Notes under the pieces: generated by a model
Database searches by the model: none
Told to the model about the DNA's origin: nothing
What the model saw: only the letters and a program-made list of their open reading frames with translations
DNA from: a virus
DNA length: 64,000 nucleotides
Virus record (IMG/VR): IMGVR_UViG_3300032323_002909
Location: 62,001-126,000 of that record
Direction: 5' to 3' (one strand)
Part shown: piece by piece, positions 22,865 through 31,540 of the stretch
How positions within the stretch are numbered: position 1 is the stretch's first letter
Layout: each line of letters opens with the position of its first letter
Program-made: the position numbers and the translations under genes

Positions 22865-23884
22865 ATGATAAAAAAAACAAATATTGCAATATTCTCAGAC
22901 CTTCATCTAGGACTGTATGGTAACTCCTCTGATTGGCACACGGTTGCACTTGATTGGGCAGACTGGATTGTATCCGATTTGAAAAAAAGAAAAATACAAG
23001 ATATATTTTTTCTTGGTGACTTTTTCCACAATCGAAGCGAAATCTCGGTTCAAACTATTCATGTTGCATCCGAATTAATTTTGAAATTTAAAGATTTCAA
23101 TATGTTTATGATTGTGGGCAATCACGATGCATATTACAAAAATCGTTCTGATGTGCATAGTTTAGGTTTTCTAAAAGGACATGACAACATCACAATCGTT
23201 GATCAAAATCTGACAGTCGATGCATTTGGTAAAAAATTATTGTTTGTTCCTTGGAATCACGAATTACCAGATGGTAAATTTGATTATATTTTTGGGCATT
23301 TTGAAATTCAAACATTTAAAATGAATAATTTCAAAGTATGTGATCACGGTTTGCAAGTTATAGATTTATTAGGTGCTAGAACCAATACTGTATTTTCGGG
23401 ACACTTTCATCTTAAAAGCACTAAGAAATATAATGAGGGTTGTATTCATTATGTAGGTAATACATTTCATCATGATTTCAATGATTCTGGTGATGCCAAA
23501 GGGTATCATGTTTTAAACTTAGAGTCTGGTGATTTAGAATTTGTCGAGAACACTATATCCCCACGGTTTGTCAAAATCTTATTATCTAAAATTAAAAATT
23601 GCAAAGCCGAAGATGTCAAAGGCAACATTGTCAAACTAATCATTGACAAAGATGTTGATGATGATAAAGTAAACAAATTCAAAATTTATCTAAGCAATTT
23701 TGCACCGTTTCGCCTAACTGTCGAATACAACGTGACGACGAAAACAATTGGTGATGTTGAACATATTGATTCTATCGATATTATTGGAATGTTTGATGAA
23801 TTTTACGAACAGCTATCACTCGATGCTGATAAATTAGAGAGAGTTAAAAAAATAAACGACGAACTATACGAAAAGTGTAAATGA
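22865..23884 (+). CDS. 47: Recombination nuclease subunit gp47 (Mre11/SbcD-like)
   Basis: This is a 339-residue protein, the same length as T4 gp47. The metallophosphoesterase motifs are in order: FSDLHLG (10-16), LGDFFHN, VGNHDAYY and GHFHL. With gp46 it forms the complex that resects DNA ends for recombination and host DNA breakdown. Its stop overlaps the gp46 start by 4 bases. A possible promoter (TTGAAT, 17 nt, TGTAAA) sits upstream of its ATG. The identity is secure. Confidence 0.92.
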   Translation: MIKKTNIAIFSDLHLGLYGNSSDWHTVALDWADWIVSDLKKRKIQDIFFLGDFFHNRSEISVQTIHVASELILKFKDFNMFMIVGNHDAYYKNRSDVHSLGFLKGHDNITIVDQNLTVDAFGKKLLFVPWNHELPDGKFDYIFGHFEIQTFKMNNFKVCDHGLQVIDLLGARTNTVFSGHFHLKSTKKYNEGCIHYVGNTFHHDFNDSGDAKGYHVLNLESGDLEFVENTISPRFVKILLSKIKNCKAEDVKGNIVKLIIDKDVDDDKVNKFKIYLSNFAPFRLTVEYNVTTKTIGDVEHIDSIDIIGMFDEFYEQLSLDADKLERVKKINDELYEKCK

Positions 23885-25668
23885 AAAGTATTAATTTTAA
23901 AACATTAAAAGGTCAGAATTTCCTCAGTATCGGTAACGATCAAATTAATATTGATTTCCAATCAGGATTTAATCTGATTACTGGTAAAAATATCGATAAT
24001 CCTGATAGAGTTAACGGTATTGGAAAATCTAGTATAGCTGAATTGTTTTACTATGCTCTGTTTGGCAAAACAATCCGTGAATTAAAAAAAGAATTTATTA
24101 TTAATAATGTCACTAAAGGTAAAGGTGCTATAGAACTCACGTTTGATGTAAAAACTGAAAACGATGTTCAATCATATACTATAAAACGTCAGGTAAAACC
24201 TAGTTCAGTGACCTTGCTACAAGGTGACGTAGACATTACAAAAGATTCTATCACCAACACTGATAAGTTCATATGTGATTTAATAGACTCTAATGCTATC
24301 ATTTCCCGTAGTTGCGATATATTATCACTATCCGATAACATTCCTTTCATGGCTAAAAAACCAGAGGAGAAGAGAAAATTTATCAATGATATTTTCTCTC
24401 TGGAAATCTTTGGTAAAATGAGTAATGAACTTAAAAATCTTATACGAGACAATAAGAATGATACCAATGTTTCTAGTGCCAAATTGGAGGAAATCAACAA
24501 TACATTGGATACTCTAAATGATCAACAAGCAGATTATGAGAAAAAATTAGCTGAAAGAGAACAACTTCTTGAACAAAAAAGAAATGATATTACTGATAAA
24601 ATTAAAGATATCACGAAATCTATTTCTGCTATAGAAATTTTAGATGTTTCTGAGATATCAATCGAACAAGACAAATATCACGAAGCATGGGTAAAATTAG
24701 ATGGTAAAATTGGACAAGTTAATCACGAGTTATCCACTAAAGAGACGTTACGCCGTTTAAAAATCAATCAAATAAATTCTGTATCATCTGTCGATACTAC
24801 TGTTCAATGTGACAAGTGTTTACAGGATGTGCCTCATACACATATTGATCATTTGGAAAAACTTAAAGCTCAATATATCGAAGAACGAGATGCTATAGAT
24901 AAAGAAATTGAACGGTTGAATAATGAGAAGCAACAATATCATGATAAAAAGAGACGTATTCAAAATAAAGTCGCCGAATTGCAAGAACAAATCAATACTT
25001 CTAAGTTGAATCGTCAAAAATTGGAAGCTTTTCAAAGACAAATAGAACAATATCAAGAGTCATTGGATAATTTAAAATTGGAAGAATTACCTAAGCCAAA
25101 TTTTGAAGAAAGTATTAATAATACTGAAAAACGTAAACTGGTAGAGAGTGAAAATCTTAAATTATTGAAGCAAAAAGCTCAGGATTATGATGTTTGTAAA
25201 TTTGTTCTTAGTGAAGAAGGTGTGAGAAGTTTTGTCGTTAAGCGTTTATTATCGATGATGAACGCTAGTATTCAACAATATATAAATGATTTGGGTATGA
25301 GCATTCGTTGTAAATTCAATGAATACTTCGATGAACAATTGTCAAACGATAAAGGAATCGAGATATCATATTGGAATCTAAGTGGTGGTGAAAGACGAAC
25401 TGTCGATCTGGCATGTGCTTGGGCATTCAAAGATTTGAAGCGTAAAATTTCTGGTGTAACATCAAATGTTGAATTTTTTGATGAATATCTCGACTCAACA
25501 CTCGATTCTACTGGTATAGATAAATTAATCGAGCAAATTAAGTGTCGAATCGACAAATATAACTTGTCAGTATATGTCATATCACACCGTGTGGAGACTA
25601 ACAAACACGTCACAGGAGAAGTGGTCGAATTAATTAAAGAAAATGGTATAACCAAACGAGTATCTTGA
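23881..25668 (+). CDS. 46: Recombination nuclease subunit gp46 (Rad50/SbcC-like)
   Basis: This is a 595-residue ABC/SMC ATPase. The N-terminal Walker A loop NGIGKSSIAELF lies near residue 45. A long coiled coil surrounds a CDKC zinc-hook motif. The C-terminal LSGGERRTVDLACAWAF signature, with FFDEYLDSTLD as Walker B, completes the ABC domain. It pairs with gp47 for end resection. The end carries no further domain and stops 12 bases before an independent glycosyltransferase transcript. Length and motif order match T4 gp46 (560 residues). Confidence 0.92.
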   Translation: MKSINFKTLKGQNFLSIGNDQINIDFQSGFNLITGKNIDNPDRVNGIGKSSIAELFYYALFGKTIRELKKEFIINNVTKGKGAIELTFDVKTENDVQSYTIKRQVKPSSVTLLQGDVDITKDSITNTDKFICDLIDSNAIISRSCDILSLSDNIPFMAKKPEEKRKFINDIFSLEIFGKMSNELKNLIRDNKNDTNVSSAKLEEINNTLDTLNDQQADYEKKLAEREQLLEQKRNDITDKIKDITKSISAIEILDVSEISIEQDKYHEAWVKLDGKIGQVNHELSTKETLRRLKINQINSVSSVDTTVQCDKCLQDVPHTHIDHLEKLKAQYIEERDAIDKEIERLNNEKQQYHDKKRRIQNKVAELQEQINTSKLNRQKLEAFQRQIEQYQESLDNLKLEELPKPNFEESINNTEKRKLVESENLKLLKQKAQDYDVCKFVLSEEGVRSFVVKRLLSMMNASIQQYINDLGMSIRCKFNEYFDEQLSNDKGIEISYWNLSGGERRTVDLACAWAFKDLKRKISGVTSNVEFFDEYLDSTLDSTGIDKLIEQIKCRIDKYNLSVYVISHRVETNKHVTGEVVELIKENGITKRVS

Positions 25669-25692
25669 CAAAATAGATTGTGGAAATAGATA
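25665..25692 (+). promoter_or_regulatory. Early promoter for the inserted glycosyltransferase
   Basis: TTGACA (25665-25670), overlapping the gp46 stop, 16 nt, TAGATA (25687-25692), then 5 nt to the ATG at 25698. Start of transcription would be at the start codon. Confidence 0.65.
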
Positions 25693-25697
25693 ATATC

Positions 25698-26903
25698 ATG
25701 TTTCCACAATCTCCCTTTGCTGCATCTCCGTTTGTATCGCCCTTTCCTCAAAATATAATGATAGGTAAACCACCTGTTGAAAAAATTGAGAAACGCCATT
25801 CTTATTTAAATTTTTTAGCTGATCGACAAGGATGTGGACAATGGCGAATTGGGTGGGCAGAGAACCATATTAATATGTCAAATATGGGTGAATCAACATC
25901 CGTGACGAAAATGATTTTTGATAAAGGTTGGTATCGTGACATCACAACCGTTAAATTACAACGTCAAGCATCGACAATGCAAAAAGAATTTTTTCAATTT
26001 CTTAAAAGCATCCAAGAAGAAATGGGTTTCAAAATAATCTACGAAGTTGACGATGTTGTTTTTTATGAAGAAATTCCCGATTATAATATCTTCAAAGAAT
26101 CATTTGCTAATGACGAGATAAGACAAAATTGCGTGGATATGGTTAGAATGGCTGATGAGGTCACTGTTACATGCAAATATATGCGAGACCTGTTTATCGA
26201 GAAAACAGGACAGTTTAACATTTCAGCGGTTCCGAATTTCCCACCTGAGTGGTGGATAGGTCATCAATATGATTATAATCAGATTATTCATAATCATACT
26301 AAGCATAAAAATCGTCCAAGAATTTTGTATTCTGGTTCAGGTGCTCATTTTGATGTTAAAAATAATACAAATCAACAAGATGATTTTTCCCATGTGTTGA
26401 AATTTATAATAGATAATCGATACAAATATCAATTTATTTTCATTGGTTCTTACCCACCACCATTACATAAATATATTGAAAATAAAGAAATTGAATTTTA
26501 TCAGTGGCAAACTTTAATGAATTACCCTAAATTTATTTCATCTTTGAATGTTCAAATGTTATTAGCACCTTTAATGGATATACCATTCAACAGATCAAAA
26601 TCTGATATCAAATATATTGAAGGAGCATGTCTCGGTATTCCTTGTATGTGTCAAGACATGGTAACATATCAAGATACTCCAGATTTCCTTAAATTTAAGG
26701 ATTTTGAAGACTTGGCAATAAAGACTGAATATCTTTTAAATTGGAAGAATGATAAAAAATATTATCAACTTGTGAAACAATTAAGAAAATTAGGAGAAAC
26801 TAGATTTTTAGAAAGACCTGAAAATATAGGAGCTTTTATTGAAGCAATGAATACACCATTTGGCGACCCTAGTAGAAAATATTTGAGACCTTGGAATGAT
26901 TAA
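25698..26903 (+). CDS. GT4-like glycosyltransferase (GT-B), free-standing in the replication region
   Basis: This is a 401-residue GT-B protein. Signatures are YEVDDVVFYEEIPDY (a motif of sugar transferases that use Asp-Asp), VTCKYMRDLF, a Rossmann strand RPRILYSGSGAHF, and the donor-site DIKYIEGACLGIPCM, where E-x-x-x-x-G-x-P is the usual GT4 site. It is far from the main sugar island, between gp46 and unrelated late genes, with its own early promoter. The product is probably a stand-alone early modifier of a glycan or of DNA. The start at 25698 is chosen over the GTG at 25680, which lies inside the promoter. Confidence 0.75.
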   Translation: MFPQSPFAASPFVSPFPQNIMIGKPPVEKIEKRHSYLNFLADRQGCGQWRIGWAENHINMSNMGESTSVTKMIFDKGWYRDITTVKLQRQASTMQKEFFQFLKSIQEEMGFKIIYEVDDVVFYEEIPDYNIFKESFANDEIRQNCVDMVRMADEVTVTCKYMRDLFIEKTGQFNISAVPNFPPEWWIGHQYDYNQIIHNHTKHKNRPRILYSGSGAHFDVKNNTNQQDDFSHVLKFIIDNRYKYQFIFIGSYPPPLHKYIENKEIEFYQWQTLMNYPKFISSLNVQMLLAPLMDIPFNRSKSDIKYIEGACLGIPCMCQDMVTYQDTPDFLKFKDFEDLAIKTEYLLNWKNDKKYYQLVKQLRKLGETRFLERPENIGAFIEAMNTPFGDPSRKYLRPWND

Positions 26904-27190
26904 TCTTTAGTATCTCTAGTGAACTCGGAATATTGAGCTAGAGTTGGTCGAAGGCGTTCAAACATAGCTTTTAAATTGTCATACGGTGTCTTATTCGAAG
27001 GATTATTGAAAAATCTCTCTCTGTTGTTTTGATAATAAGCTATTGTCCCTTTTAAATATGTTTCAATAGCTGCTGAAATTTTATGCATTTCAGCTATCAT
27101 CCCTTCGGTCAAAGCGTCATAATTATCATATGATGATTGAAAATCTAAACTTTCATAAATCTTGCTCAAGTCTTCAAAATACTTATCCAT
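26900..27190 (-). CDS. Putative internal head protein, small, lone late gene
   Basis: This is a 96-residue protein: MDKYFEDLSKIYESLDF, with I-Y-E before Ser fitting the leader rule. The rest is helical (AEMHKISAAIETYLKGTIAYY) and ends RDTKD. It is transcribed leftward against its neighbours; the end overlaps the glycosyltransferase end by 4 bases. The late box 5 nt from the ATG, and a mirror late promoter serving the next gene rightward, make a divergent pair. Function unknown; grouped with the packaged proteins by leader and promoter. Confidence 0.6.
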   Translation of the reverse strand: MDKYFEDLSKIYESLDFQSSYDNYDALTEGMIAEMHKISAAIETYLKGTIAYYQNNRERFFNNPSNKTPYDNLKAMFERLRPTLAQYSEFTRDTKD

Positions 27191-27195
27191 GATAT

Positions 27196-27201
27196 TATTT
27201 A
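27196..27201 (-). promoter_or_regulatory. Late promoter, leftward half of a divergent pair
   Basis: GATAAATA (TAAATA at 27201-27196), 5 nt before the ATG at 27190. Confidence 0.7.
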
Positions 27202-27245
27202 TCTTACATGATGACTTTTAAATAAAAATGATTTCTATTAAATAC

Positions 27246-27251
27246 TAAATA
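27246..27251 (+). promoter_or_regulatory. Late promoter, rightward half of a divergent pair
   Basis: CTAAATA (TAAATA at 27246-27251), 7 nt before the ATG at 27259. Confidence 0.65.
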
Positions 27252-27258
27252 TATATAA

Positions 27259-27903
27259 ATGAGAAGTAGCGATTATTTTTTAGAAATTTCAAATATTTAT
27301 TCGAGGATCATAAATGAATCCCCTGATAATATTACAATTATTGACGATAATGGTGATCATAAAAATATATCGTATTATAACACACCAGATGCCTACACTG
27401 GTCTTATCGGTAGTGATGGTGAATATGTCTTGTCGAAAGATATTATAGGTCATAGTAATTTAATCGATCATATTTTACATCATGGAGAAGATATTATTCA
27501 AAAGTTAATAACCAATCTTGATGATATATATGATTTGCAAAGATTGGTTAGAGAAAGAATAAAAATAAGAATTTGGAAAAATCAAAAAGTTTTTAGTATG
27601 TGGGATTATTACAAGCCTTCATACGAAACTGCCATCAAAAATTCCTTAAAAGCTATAGGTCAAAATTATAAACAATATAGATATGATAATGAATACAAAG
27701 ATTATAATGACATGCCTTTATACGATACTTTTTTCGTAAATAGTTTAACGGATGAACAAAAAGAAGAGAACACGATGGCAGCAATGAAAAAAATTGAAGC
27801 AGAAAGAGCTTTAATGGATAAAATAGCTGGCGCTAGACAAAGACCATCGAATGGTGAAACGCCTTACAGAAAACCTTCTTGGATGAATAGAGAAGGGGAT
27901 TAA
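27259..27903 (+). CDS. Putative internal head protein of unknown function
   Basis: This is a 214-residue protein. The leader MRSSDYFLEISNIYSRIINE ends in I-N-E before Ser, the clearest fit to the protease rule. The remainder has a beta-like start (ITIIDDNGDHKNISYYN) and helical middle (DIIQKLITNLDDIYDLQRLV). It ends in a charged segment with YRKPSWMNREGD. No family was recognised. It is a monocistronic late gene inserted among replication genes, as the other leader proteins are. Confidence 0.6.
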   Translation: MRSSDYFLEISNIYSRIINESPDNITIIDDNGDHKNISYYNTPDAYTGLIGSDGEYVLSKDIIGHSNLIDHILHHGEDIIQKLITNLDDIYDLQRLVRERIKIRIWKNQKVFSMWDYYKPSYETAIKNSLKAIGQNYKQYRYDNEYKDYNDMPLYDTFFVNSLTDEQKEENTMAAMKKIEAERALMDKIAGARQRPSNGETPYRKPSWMNREGD

Positions 27904-27950
27904 TATTAGCAATCTTTGTGTTTATAGCTTGCTATTTGAAATAAGGGTGA

Positions 27951-27956
27951 TAAATA
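27951..27956 (+). promoter_or_regulatory. Late promoter of the 93-residue gene
   Basis: GATAAATA (TAAATA at 27951-27956), 6 nt before the ATG at 27963. Confidence 0.65.
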
Positions 27957-27962
27957 AACAAC

Positions 27963-28244
27963 ATGTCTAATAATATCCAAAACAACGATAAGCACATCCA
28001 CGGTGATGTGCAAGCCACTAATGTAACAGAAGCGACTACGCCGTTGGATGATGCGTCTTGTTGTGCTTCGGATTTTCAAGCTAGAAAGGATGCTGTATGC
28101 CGAGAATTGGTCGAACATCTAAGAAACATTCCGAGACAACAACCAGTAGGTGAAGAAATCCAAACCGTCTGGACACCATTTGTGGAGAAATTCAAAGAAA
28201 TAGGGAAACGATTCGATGAATCATTCAGAGGAATCTCCCAATGA
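27963..28244 (+). CDS. Hypothetical protein with a duplicated N-terminal coding segment
   Basis: This is a 93-residue protein. The N-terminal part NNDKHIHGDVQATNVTEAT is encoded by an 82-base segment that recurs 459 bases downstream. The C-terminal part is helical and charged (RKDAVCRELVEHLRN). It has no leader of the packaged type. Its end overlaps by 24 bases the end of a small leftward gene. The role is not clear; a beta-like or disordered N-terminus and a helical tail are all that can be said. Confidence 0.6.
   Translation: MSNNIQNNDKHIHGDVQATNVTEATTPLDDASCCASDFQARKDAVCRELVEHLRNIPRQQPVGEEIQTVWTPFVEKFKEIGKRFDESFRGISQ
27982..28063 (+). repeat. 82-base direct repeat, copy 1 (inside the 93-residue gene)
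   Basis: Bases 27982-28063 match 28441-28522 with about six differences by direct comparison, both 82 bases long. In this copy the frame reads NDKHIHGDVQATNVTEAT and continues as protein. Confidence 0.9.
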
Positions 28245-28376
28245 CATCGACAATTCCAATATAATTTCTTCAATTTTTTGTTTGATCTTCTCCTTAATAT
28301 GATCAGGAACTTCCGCACTATTCAACTTTTCGGTTAAAGTATCGATTTGTTTGATTGTTCTTTCGTAATTTGCCAT
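28221..28376 (-). CDS. Small helical protein, leftward, lone gene
   Basis: A 51-residue frame, MANYERTIKQIDTLTEKL and onward, with the charge pattern of an amphipathic helix ending LSMSLGDSSE. It lies between two rightward genes and overlaps the first by 24 bases at the ends. A CAAATAA-like box precedes the ATG by about 7 bases, weaker than other late boxes. It could be chance, but the residue composition looks like protein. Confidence 0.45.
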   Translation of the reverse strand: MANYERTIKQIDTLTEKLNSAEVPDHIKEKIKQKIEEIILELSMSLGDSSE

Positions 28377-28440
28377 ACGCTTGTTATTTGCGCTCGCGAT
28401 GATAAATCATAACGGAGGAGTGTCTAGGGGATTATTTGGC

Positions 28441-28522
28441 ACAACGATAAGCACATCCACGGTGATGTGCAAGACCCAAATGTGACAGAAGCGACTACAC
28501 CGTTGGATGATGCGGCTTGTTG
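28441..28522 (+). repeat. 82-base direct repeat, copy 2 (before the polymerase gene)
   Basis: Its last three bases supply the TTG of the TTGACA -35 box of the polymerase promoter. In the original copy the following bases read TGC instead of ACA. Confidence 0.9.
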
Positions 28523-28547
28523 ACATTCATGATGTTTGTGTTATACT
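28520..28547 (+). promoter_or_regulatory. Early promoter of the DNA polymerase gene
   Basis: TTGACA (28520-28525), 16 nt, TATACT (28542-28547), then 6 nt to the ATG at 28554. It is the best match to sigma-70 in the window. Confidence 0.75.
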
Positions 28548-28553
28548 CGATCC

Positions 28554-31082
28554 ATGTCTTATAGAAATTGTGTGTATAACAACCGTGAACAAAAGATTTT
28601 TTTATGGACTTGGAATGATAATGGTGAGAGGGTTAAAGAGGAATGGGATTTCAAGCCATACATTCTACTAGAAGATAAAAATGGTGATGAAAAATCTATT
28701 TACGGCACCAAATTAAAGAAAAAAGAATTCAATAGTGGGTATGATCGTAATCAATTTATAAAAGATAGTAATATCAAAAGAATTTACGAGAACCTACCAC
28801 CTTACCAACAATTCTTAATTGACAATTATTGGTTTGTGTGCGAAAACGACGAATTTTCACAACATCCATTAAAAGTTGCTTATTTAGACTTGGAAAACCC
28901 GAAGGCAGATGGGTTCCCTGATCCTGTATTGGCAGATTCGGTTATCAACTTGATAACTTGCTACGATTCCTTCAGCAAAATATATCATGTATTCGGTTTG
29001 AAAAATTTCCATACGACGAGAGATGATGTGAAATATTATTGGTGTAAATCCGAACACGATTTGTTGAAATCTTTTATTAAATTCTTTAGAAAAGAAGAGT
29101 TTGATGTCATCACATCATGGAACGGTGCAGCATACGATATACCCACGTTAGTGAATCGTGTTACGTTTGAATTGGGTAAAGAATGGGCTGATAAATTATC
29201 CCCAATTGGAAGGATTTATGAGAAGACTAATCCCACTGGTAAATTTGGTATGCCCACCAAAGAATATGTCATCGAGGGTATTTCATCATTGGACTACTAT
29301 GTGATATATCAAAAATTTAATTTGGAAAAACAAGAGTCATATAAACTCGATCATATCGGAGAGGTAGAACTCGGCATTAACAAAATCCAACACGAAGGTA
29401 ATTTGTGGGAACTTTCCAAAAACGATTGGTATACTTACACCAACTACAACATACGAGATGTTGAAATTTTGGTAAAACTAGAAGAGAAAAAGGGTTATAT
29501 TTCACTATTGCGTTTCCTCGCATACACAGGATTGTGTGATTTGGAAAATGCTATCAAGACTGTCCCTCCTATGAATGGAGCTATCGCCATACGTGCGCGT
29601 ATGCGTGGAGAGTATATTCCCACTTTCATACGTCCAGTCACTGACTACAAAGCACCAGGTGGATACGTAGCAGATCCACGTATTGGATTTGCTGAAGATA
29701 TTGTATCATTCGATGCCAATTCGCTATACCCATCTGTAATGATATCTTTGAATTTATCACCAGAGACTAAAATAGGTAGGGTTGAAAAAATTAATGATAT
29801 CATCAAAATCCATCATGTATCGGGTCGAATTTTTGAGATGTCTTCGGATAATTTTAAGAAATATATCACCGAAGAAAAAGCATCATTGACAAAAGCTGGT
29901 TTCTTATTCTCGCAGAAAAAAGTTGGATTGGTTCCCGAATTCTTGGACAACCTTTACACCAAACGTAAAGAAATGAAGGGTAAAATGTTGGATTGTAGAA
30001 AAAAAGGCGATAAAGAGGGCGAACAAAAATTCGATACTATCCAGTATGCCTATAAAATTCACCTTAATTCTTTATATGGTTACATGTTAAACAAATATGC
30101 CCCCATGGGTGATGAAGACATAGGAACATCTGTTACTCTAACTGGTCAAGCTGTAATCAAAAAGAGTAATGAATTATTTTTGGATTACATGACACAGAGA
30201 CTCAACACTACTGTCGATATTGAAAAATCATTGATATACAACGATACTGACGCATTATATGTCTCGTTGAGCATGTTGAAAGCTAAAGGTTTGGTGTTGA
30301 AAGATGGTGATAAGGTATCGACAGAATTTTACAAAGAGTGTCAGGATATTGAAAATCACATCAATAGCGGTATTAACAAATGGGCTATCAAGAGTTTGAG
30401 AAGTAATGACCCTAGATTTGTATTCAAACGTGAATCCATTTGTGACCGTGGTATCTTCATTGGTAAGAAATATTATGTCCTACACACTCTCGACGAAGAA
30501 GGTGTCGTTACTGATAAATTCAAATATAAAGGCGTTGATGTTGTTAAAACTACTATGCCTAAAAAGGTCAAACCATATGTCAAGAAAGTCATTGAGCATA
30601 TGATCCTATCAAAATCGTTGAAAGAAACCAACGATATTTTCAATGAAGCATACGAAGCATTTAAAAATTTATCAATTGAGGAAATATCCAAAATATCTGG
30701 CATGAATAATTATGCAGAATATTCTGCAAGATGTAATGGTATGACAACCTGTAAAGGTATGCCATCTCATTTAAAAGCCGCATATTATCATGATTTAATT
30801 TTAGACCAAGTTGGATTGGTATCGAAATATGATAAATTTAAAACTGGTGATAAGGTTCGAATCGTATACGTGAAAAAACCCAATCGTTATGATATTGATA
30901 TGATAGGATTCAAAGACCGATGGATACCAGAATATGATAATATTTTCAAGGTGGATTATGAAAAAATGTTTGGTAAAATATTCTATGCTGCCATCGAAAG
31001 ATTTTATAATGCCGTAAGGTGGACATTACGAAAACCAACTGAAAACTTAGTCGTTGAAATTGAGGATATTTTTGGAGAATAA
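28554..31082 (+). CDS. 43: Family B DNA polymerase (gp43)
   Basis: This is an 842-residue family B polymerase (T4 gp43 is 898). Exonuclease motifs are YLDLENPK (Exo I), SWNGAAYDIP (Exo II) and a later Exo III region. Polymerase motifs are DANSLYPSVM (A), HLNSLYGYM (B) and YNDTDALYV (C). It replicates the phage genome with gp45, gp32, gp41 and gp61, all encoded nearby. The start at 28554 is preferred to an earlier ATG at 28536, which lies inside the spacer of the promoter. It has one uninterrupted frame, with no intein or intron seen. Confidence 0.95.
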   Translation: MSYRNCVYNNREQKIFLWTWNDNGERVKEEWDFKPYILLEDKNGDEKSIYGTKLKKKEFNSGYDRNQFIKDSNIKRIYENLPPYQQFLIDNYWFVCENDEFSQHPLKVAYLDLENPKADGFPDPVLADSVINLITCYDSFSKIYHVFGLKNFHTTRDDVKYYWCKSEHDLLKSFIKFFRKEEFDVITSWNGAAYDIPTLVNRVTFELGKEWADKLSPIGRIYEKTNPTGKFGMPTKEYVIEGISSLDYYVIYQKFNLEKQESYKLDHIGEVELGINKIQHEGNLWELSKNDWYTYTNYNIRDVEILVKLEEKKGYISLLRFLAYTGLCDLENAIKTVPPMNGAIAIRARMRGEYIPTFIRPVTDYKAPGGYVADPRIGFAEDIVSFDANSLYPSVMISLNLSPETKIGRVEKINDIIKIHHVSGRIFEMSSDNFKKYITEEKASLTKAGFLFSQKKVGLVPEFLDNLYTKRKEMKGKMLDCRKKGDKEGEQKFDTIQYAYKIHLNSLYGYMLNKYAPMGDEDIGTSVTLTGQAVIKKSNELFLDYMTQRLNTTVDIEKSLIYNDTDALYVSLSMLKAKGLVLKDGDKVSTEFYKECQDIENHINSGINKWAIKSLRSNDPRFVFKRESICDRGIFIGKKYYVLHTLDEEGVVTDKFKYKGVDVVKTTMPKKVKPYVKKVIEHMILSKSLKETNDIFNEAYEAFKNLSIEEISKISGMNNYAEYSARCNGMTTCKGMPSHLKAAYYHDLILDQVGLVSKYDKFKTGDKVRIVYVKKPNRYDIDMIGFKDRWIPEYDNIFKVDYEKMFGKIFYAAIERFYNAVRWTLRKPTENLVVEIEDIFGE

Positions 31083-31093
31083 TAAAACTGTGA

Positions 31094-31099
31094 TAAATA
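31094..31099 (+). promoter_or_regulatory. Late promoter of the 121-residue gene
   Basis: GATAAATA (TAAATA at 31094-31099), 5 nt before the ATG at 31105. Confidence 0.7.
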
Positions 31100-31104
31100 G
31101 TTGT

Positions 31105-31470
31105 ATGGAATTTACAAATTTATTTGAAAAACTTATGACAAAACTTACGGATACTATGTTCCCTACTTTTGTCAAAAAAAGAGCAGAGGGTGCTAAAAAA
31201 ATAGAAGATACCGCTAGAAGTAAAGGGATGTATGCTATCCTCACAGCATATCATTTTGCAGGTAAAGTCAAACCTTATGCCGATGCTTTGAAGAAAGCTG
31301 CTAATGAAGATAAAGAATCTCACTTTAAAGAAAAGTATAAGGAAGCTTATGACAAACTTAAAGATTTAGATTCTCTTTCGCAAAAAGATTTTCAAATGAT
31401 TACAGGAACTTTGGAAGCATATGGTGAAGTCTACATTCAAGTAAAGAAACCGAAAGATTATTCAAAATAA
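31105..31470 (+). CDS. Putative internal head protein, basic and helical
   Basis: This is a 121-residue protein starting MEFTNLFEKLMTKLTD, where L-F-E before Lys is a loose match to the leader rule. It is rich in Lys and Ala (GAKKIEDTARSKG, KKAANEDKESHFKEKYKEA), suggesting helical bundles. The start is fixed by the late box 5 nt upstream; a longer frame exists upstream but would start inside the polymerase gene. It sits just after gp43 as a single late gene. Function not recognised. Confidence 0.55.
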   Translation: MEFTNLFEKLMTKLTDTMFPTFVKKRAEGAKKIEDTARSKGMYAILTAYHFAGKVKPYADALKKAANEDKESHFKEKYKEAYDKLKDLDSLSQKDFQMITGTLEAYGEVYIQVKKPKDYSK

Positions 31471-31495
31471 TTCTTGCTTTGTATTTGAAACATGA

Positions 31496-31501
31496 TAAAT
31501 A
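31496..31501 (+). promoter_or_regulatory. Late promoter with a structured leader
   Basis: GATAAATA (TAAATA at 31496-31501) is followed not by an ATG but by a hairpin and then the gene start 39 nt later. It is the exception among late promoters here. Confidence 0.55.
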
Positions 31502-31505
31502 CTCT

Positions 31506-31527
31506 TGTCAGGCACAACACCCTGACA
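31506..31527 (+). promoter_or_regulatory. Leader hairpin of the 78-residue gene
   Basis: TGTCAGG and CCTGACA form a perfect 7-bp stem with an 8-base loop in the leader. It could be a translational operator or processing site. Confidence 0.5.
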
Positions 31528-31540
31528 TTACACAAACACA

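Larger units (their letters stand above)
28377..28553. other. Gap before the DNA polymerase gene
   Basis: This stretch holds the second copy of the 82-base repeat and the polymerase promoter. The repeat copy is flanked by in-frame stops (TAG before, TGA after), so it does not appear to be translated and looks like a relic of the upstream gene. Confidence 0.7.

Noticed and set aside
27963-28522. CRISPR-like or transposon-type repeat
   Set aside because: Only two copies, no regular spacers, no inverted ends or transposase; it is a simple segment duplication.
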